From the NCBI GenBank assembly GCA_035578905.1, contig JAQJVL010001188.1:1-64000 (forward strand): a stretch of DNA of 64,000 bases, given 5' to 3'. The translations under genes and the position numbers were made by a program. Source of the stretch: Stictocephala bisonia. Taxonomy: Eukaryota; Arthropoda; Insecta; Hemiptera; Membracidae. The notes under the pieces are model-generated. The model ran no database searches and was not told the DNA's origin. It worked only from the letters and a program-made list of their open reading frames with translations. Shown here one piece after another: positions 58,476 through 64,000 of this stretch. Each line of letters begins with the position of its first letter. Positions within the stretch are counted from its first letter, which is position 1.

Positions 58476-59837
58476 CAAACAAACATAAGTAGATAAAATA
58501 AACAAAACATTCCAGATATTTACATATTCATGTCATAATGTCTGTTGATTGGATAAAAAAAAAAACCATTTGTTTGGCTTAATAAATTATTCTGTAGCTG
58601 AAATCCTACATTTTATTTAAATCACGATGTTTATTACAAATATGATTTACGATTCATAGAATATAACGGAAACCAATTAAGTTAAACAGTTCTTTAATAT
58701 TCATATATTTGAAACGAAATTAGTTTTACTCTACAGGTATTGCAGAGCTGAAATTAATCTGGATAGTAATTAAATATTTTAATAGAGACATTTATTTTAT
58801 GTGATGATAAATATTCCAGCGAACATTACATAACATACACTTCCTTATTGTACGTATGAGGCTTAATATTTACTCTGATAGAATTATAATACAAAGATAT
58901 TTTTAATTTCACAATAATTGCTTTCAAACTATTAGAAAACAATGTGTTTGAGTACCATATAATTTATTTATTAATTACTATGATAATGTAAAATTTGTTA
59001 GGTACATAATTTGTTTCTTTGTAACTAAAATGAAAGTAAAATAAATATTCTTTTGTGTTTTATTTTTCTTACTATATTATTTTATTACCATAATATATCT
59101 AATATATTAGATGATGAACTACAATAGTAATGACACTAATTTAAGATATGTACTAACATTTAATTCAAACATGAAATTGATAAAAGAACAGCATAAATAA
59201 CTAATTGCCATTGTGTATATTAACTTACGTAAATATAACTTTACAAATTGTACAAATTGAAGGCTACGACAAACATATCTGTACTGAATATTTATACAAA
59301 TTTTAAGCTATCAATTTAACATTAGTGACACAAATGGGTCATTTGAATACTGACTATTGCGTTATACTCTCGCGGACATCACTCTTACAAACCTATTACC
59401 ATCGCATTTATACGTTCGCTTTACTTTGAAAATTAAATCTCCACTTTCGTCGGATTCAATGGGGATTCAACGATAGTGAGCCCTACATGGAAGGACTCTA
59501 TGGTAACAAATATCTATATCGTTTAATGCACGAATAACCAGAACTTTTCAATTTAAAACTAAGATCGAAAACTAAAATGTATATTGTGGAAGCGAAATTT
59601 GTTATGTAGAATAAATCAACTAAAGTTTGTGGTTTATTAAGTATGAATGAGAAATTGATCAATTTATCCTATAATTTAGAGCAGTAAGTCAAAAATACTA
59701 GGAAATGACTTTTAGACGAAACTGAATTTGTTCATATGCAAAATACAAGAAATACGTCTAATTTATATATGGATAATGCTACGTTTAGTAAAAAACGTCT
59801 TATTTTACCAGATGGAGATAAAGCTAAGACGTCCTTA
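58476..59837. other. AT-rich DNA, nothing recognised
   Basis: The patch at 59340-59520 is GC-richer but no exon or family was recognised. Confidence 0.4.
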
Positions 59838-59990
59838 CCTGGGGACCAACTGGGTGACTTCCGAACCACCACCAGTTACCTAGCAAGTGGGCTGCGTGCA
59901 AGGACGGGAGCCCTCAATGGTTACCCGTCCAAGGAACAGCCACGCTCTTACGATAACGTTGGGAACCTCCAACCAAAGCCACTGGCAAAT
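59838..59990 (-). repeat. Dispersed repeat with a 5S-like block, copy 2
   Basis: Minus-strand partner of 54944-55105. The core is CGTGGCTGTTCCTTGGACGG, then CTCCCGTCCTTGCACGCAGCC and GGTGGTTCGGAAGTCACCC. Confidence 0.6.
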
Positions 59991-60885
59991 AGTCCTAATC
60001 TTATTATACGTATCATGAAAAACATTTTGGTCATATAATAATATAATATCAGAAAACAACCAAGTAGCTATAAGTTTCTTTAACATAAAATATTAGCACC
60101 ATCTTGAAGAAATATGAATTCAGAAATTTGTAGGGCTCATTGTGAGATATTGCATGATTAGGTGTATTATCTCAGATACTTTGTGACTAGGTATACCTAT
60201 TGTCTCAGATAGTGTAATGCGCTAAGATTTTTTTTCATTTAAAATATAATGAAATATCCATCTTTAAATATTTTTAATATCTAAAGCAGAATATGTTTCA
60301 TTGAAATAAGGAACGACTTATAATAGGATAACAAATACATCGGAATATTAAGTTGATTTTTCAATTCAAAATAAAGTAGTGATCCAGTAAAATATTATGA
60401 TAATTATTTTATTAATTAAAAATATCACTGTCACTTTCAGAAATAATGGAATAAGGATTTTTATGAATGTTCCATAGTTTAGTACTCTATATAAAACTGG
60501 TAAATAACTGATTACTTTATATTGCGATGTACTTGGTATCTCAGTGCAAGTCTTACCATATTACGCTGATGTTGGATATTAAAAATATGGATAGTCAATT
60601 ATCTTTTTAATGGTGAAGAATAAATTACTTTAATTATATAACTTCAATATCTTCAAAACGTAATAGAATGGAAAAAATTTTAAATTAATGAATTAGTTTG
60701 GGGATTGTAGATAGGTTAAATCCAACCTTTTTTATTTTAATTTGGCCGAAATGTAGATAGATTTAGATTTGGAAATAGTAATATATTTACCAACACATAA
60801 AAGCTCTTTAAATAATAAATAACGGTAGAGTTAGAAATGTAGGTTCTAACATAATTATTATGATGTAATAAATTGTTTGCTTACC
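59991..60885. other. AT-rich DNA, nothing recognised
   Basis: No feature was identified. Confidence 0.45.
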
Positions 60886-61320
60886 TTGTTGTAACCCAGC
60901 TACTTAGTGACAAGGTGTTTTGGAGATTGTGGCGATAGTTCTATGCTCGGTTCTCTTAATACTGACATGAGGTCAACTGAAAGGTTGACATCGACGAGGA
61001 CACTACTAGAAAAGTCTTGGGTGTCCGTGTTGAGTGGTAGTCAGGCTTGCGATGTGTAGGGGAGATAACAGAGTATCTGAATTATTTCTTTAGCTGAAAA
61101 CCAGACAAATACTACGTGGTTCGGATTCCACGTAAAACTGTATATCCCTTAGTTACCAAAACTCCAACTATTGGAACATTACCAAAAAGTTCCTTTCTAA
61201 GGACAAGTTTAACTCAGTTAATAACCAGACTACAAGTCATCCACACTTATACAACTCTCATATAATCCTTCATATCCCCCTTACAATACGCACAAAGTTA
61301 TGTTGGCGTCTCGTATCTGA
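60886..61320 (+). repeat. SINE-like family C copy, near full length
   Basis: Blocks in order: TTGTAACCCAGCTACTTAG, ATGCTCGGTTCTCTTAATAC, ACACTACTAGAAAAGTC, GGGTGTCCGTGTTGAGTGGT, TACGTGGTTCGGATTCCACG, CCCTTAGTTACC and the shared tail region with ACACTTATACAACTCTCATAT. Confidence 0.8.
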
Positions 61321-61520
61321 GAACAATATGATAATTACAATTTACACTAACATATGTGGAAAATTATGTATTATGTATCAGAGCTGTTGTTCAACTAAAC
61401 GGCTAGTTACTATTATGTCGAATTCTCTGGCACTTAGTCTACTACAACAGGAAACCGTACAAGCTCACTAAACTTAACATCTGAGTGTTGCATGACTCTC
61501 CTTCTTCGATATACTACATC

Positions 61521-61632
61521 ATTAACTGTTACTTGAATTAACTGTTACTTGAATTAACTGTTACTTGGCTTAACTGATACTTGGATTAACTGTTACTTAG
61601 ATTAACTGATACTTGGATTAACTGTTACTTGG
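61521..61632 (+). repeat. 16-bp tandem repeat, 7 units
   Basis: ATTAACTGTTACTTGA-type units with alternating ACTGTTACTT and ACTGATACTT forms. Confidence 0.95.
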
Positions 61633-62317
61633 AATTTCCACGTGATGAACCAAAGACAACTACAAGTAGGTAAATACTAATTTACCTTTCAAATTTTAGA
61701 TTTAAAAAACATTCTCAATAGTTAAATATTTGCCTTTTTTTATTGTGTGTTTAATAATAGTCGGCGATGATTAAATTAGTACCTAATTAACCAGTTATTA
61801 ATATTAATTAAATGTTGTTGAAACTCACACTGAAATAAAATAACATAAGAAATGTAGCTGTTCACATTTTATTACTGACATTTCTAAATTAAGTACCATC
61901 GATTCAATTACTATATAATATTTTGACACAACGACAACTCTTAATATAATTTAAGCAATACATTTTTGAAAAATTAGTTATTTCATTTGGAGATAGAAAA
62001 ATAATTTTTAGTACACTTTTCGGTTTACTTCATGTAGTTAGGAATATTTACTATTGAACCATAGAAATTATTTTGAAAAGAGAGAATAGTAGGAGATTTG
62101 TTTTATAAACATACATACGACAGTTTCAGATGATGATAAATTTGAAAAATAAATAAAAATACAATTAAAACGTTGATTATGTAAATTTAATTGAATTTTA
62201 AACTACTACACTACTGGATCTAATGAAAATATTGTTAATATTTTTGACTAAAAAATATTATTAGATAAAGATTATTTCTAACAATAAGCTAAATAAATAA
62301 CATTTACTCTTTCAAAG
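61633..62317. other. AT-rich DNA, nothing recognised
   Basis: No feature was identified. Confidence 0.45.
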
Positions 62318-62456
62318 TTTACATAGACCTGCACTGCAGGCCTTTGTGTGATCTTAAATGAGTGACGTACCGACCGTTAGCTTGGTTGGAGATTTGAACC
62401 TTAGAAAACTTGGACTCCTTAGTCTGAAGCCTTTATCACTAAACTAACACTAGCTA
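62318..62456 (-). repeat. SINE B copy, diverged
   Basis: The reverse complement has TTAGTTTAGTGATAAAGGC (A-box region), AGGTTCAAATCTCC (B box), then CGGTCGGTACGTCACTC and CACAAAGGCCTG as in SINE B. Confidence 0.7.
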
Positions 62457-62599
62457 CCCTAAATCTACATATAGTATATCTTTCTCCACGTAGTCTATTA
62501 TTACGATCCCCACAGGCTAGTATTTCAATACTTAACAGAGCCAATGTCATGTTATATAAAGTTACTTTGACTATGCTAATTTGACGTAACTGTGATGTA

Positions 62600-62925
62600 G
62601 GCCCACCCATCCGCCCACCCATAGAGGTACAGTGGTAATGACCCAACGACTCACCCATACACGTACAATGGAGTTGACCCATCCGCCCACCCATAGATGT
62701 ACAGTGGTACTGACACAACGACTCACCCATACACGTACAGTGGAGTTGACCCATCCACCCACCCATAGAAGTACAGTGGTACTGACCCAACGACTCACCC
62801 ATACACGTACAGTGGAGTTGACCCATCCGCCCACCCATAGAGGTACAGTGGTACTGACCCAACGACTCACCCATACACGTACAGTGGAGTTGACCCATCC
62901 GTCCACCCATACACGTACAGTGCAG
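62600..62925. repeat. 72-bp dimeric minisatellite, ~4.4 units
   Basis: CCGCCCACCC-type starts lie at 62611, 62683, 62755, 62827 and 62899, exactly 72 bp apart. Each unit is two ~36-bp halves: CCCATAGAGGTACAGTGGTA and CCCATACACGTACAGTGGAG. 72 is a multiple of 3, so long repeat-derived frames appear on both strands (24-residue periods). They are not called as genes. Confidence 0.96.
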
Positions 62926-64000
62926 TAAAAACCATGATCTATTACATTAGTAGTTAGTTGTGTCATCAAGCTAATTATTTAGACAGCAGGACACTGAAAC
63001 CATCTCATATTAGTTAACAAAACTTTGATCACATGTGATTTTACCGAAGTAATGAGAAATAAATACCTAATATTTAACCAACCTATAGGAATTAATCCAA
63101 TAATTAAACTAACCAAACAATTACCATTATCAGTATTTCCATGGAATGACACGTGCACTTGTATCTGGGTTAATTGGATTGGTTAACCTGTATCTAATTA
63201 TTTGTTAAGTAATAAGGTAATTACAGTTTTACGTAATCTAACGATAGAAATTAACAGGGTTACAAATGTTCGAAATAGCAGATTGATTGAAACTTGATTA
63301 AAGAAAATTGATTGCTGTAGTTAATTCAGGGATAAAGAATAGACTACTCATGTATATAGTTTATTGAAATTATATTTCATGCTATTTCGTTTTCATATAA
63401 ATACTTGTTGTATAAACGATGCAAGAAGCAAGAGAACCTAAACTAAAGCTGAAACAGATTCTCATAGATAAATAAAAACACCATATACAAGTATAATTCC
63501 TTGATCCTTAATTATATCTTCTTATGAACTATAACCTAAACTTATAAAAGATATAACAATGTTTTGTTAACACGATTTATGGATGGTTATAATTTCTAGG
63601 TATAGTTGGATTATTTTTCTACATAAATATAGGTTCATATACGAAGCCTTTATATTAAACCCACAATAAAAAAATAATAATATAACCTTCTTATAAAGCA
63701 TTTTATGCCTCTTTTTATAACTAACCTTTCTCTTTAATATTCATAATATTTTATGAAAATATGGCAAAGCTTATGGCGTAAAGACATTTTAATTGAATAT
63801 AATTACATCTCTAACTATAGGCTTATATATTCCAAGTATTTTTATATCACTTTTACGGTTGTTGAATAATGTATAAATTAATTATTTCACACATTTTTTT
63901 AACATTAGATCATATTTATCATTATTTAAAACGATAGTAGAATCTTGTTTATATTATTTTATATACAAATATATTGGATTTTATGTTTATTTTTATATAA
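62926..64000. other. AT-rich DNA, nothing recognised
   Basis: No feature was identified to the end of the window. Confidence 0.45.

Noticed and set aside
59736..60038. 100-codon plus-strand frame
   Set aside because: It crosses the antisense of the 5S-like dispersed repeat, which explains its GC-richer composition.
62419..62969. Open frames up to 163 codons on both strands
   Set aside because: They are explained by the 72-bp repeat, whose length is a multiple of 3.

Overview
This window looks like non-coding, repeat-rich DNA from an arthropod nuclear genome, most likely an insect. The evidence is AT-rich sequence (roughly two thirds A+T by eye), no dense operon-like coding, several tRNA-derived SINE families, an intact non-LTR retrotransposon whose ORF1 is of an arthropod type (PHD finger, coiled coil, FP25K-like C-terminus), and interstitial arrays of CCTAA/TTAGG, the ancestral arthropod telomere repeat. 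The species cannot be fixed from the sequence alone. No complete host protein-coding gene is convincing. The best host exon candidate is a Cys-rich, phase 1-1 segment at 47059-47211.

Layout. 0-10 kb: AT-rich DNA with SINE copies, half of a foldback element, a 120-bp TTAGG-type array at 4.6 kb and the C-terminal relic of a LINE reverse transcriptase at 9 kb (minus strand). 10.16-17.94 kb: a head-to-tail duplication of a ~3.9-kb unit. Each unit holds a telomere-type tract, a tRNA-Met-like SINE, a ~430-bp SINE-like element, a short minisatellite cluster and the left arm of a foldback element. The second copy keeps the whole 583-bp foldback. 18.3-19.1 kb: a minisatellite. 19-25 kb: sparse SINEs.

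25.3-31.3 kb: an apparently full-length LINE of the CR1/Jockey/L2-like group, with ORF1 (311 aa), ORF2 (endonuclease plus reverse transcriptase), a 1.8-kb 3' UTR, a terminal stem-loop and an A-rich tail. Both frames are intact, so the copy is probably young. It is the only clear functional coding unit in the window.

31-46 kb: AT-rich DNA with SINEs, a 91-bp tandem array (35.8 kb), two inverted-repeat structures (36.8 kb; 38.9-41.3 kb) and two tRNA-derived SINE A copies. 46-52.3 kb: the candidate exon, a SINE, a Penelope/hammerhead-like motif near 50.5 kb and a 4-copy 255-bp tandem repeat. 52.5-53 kb: a decayed reverse-transcriptase fragment. 54-64 kb: minisatellites with periods of 41, 37, 72 and 16 bp, SINEs and a repeat with a short 5S-rRNA-like segment.

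Many of the minisatellites at distant loci (13.7, 17.6, 18.4, 37.0, 39.3, 41.0, 56.9-58.5 and 62.6 kb) are variants of one theme, CCCACCCATxCACGTACAGTGG on one strand or its complement. This suggests a dispersed seed sequence that expanded independently several times.
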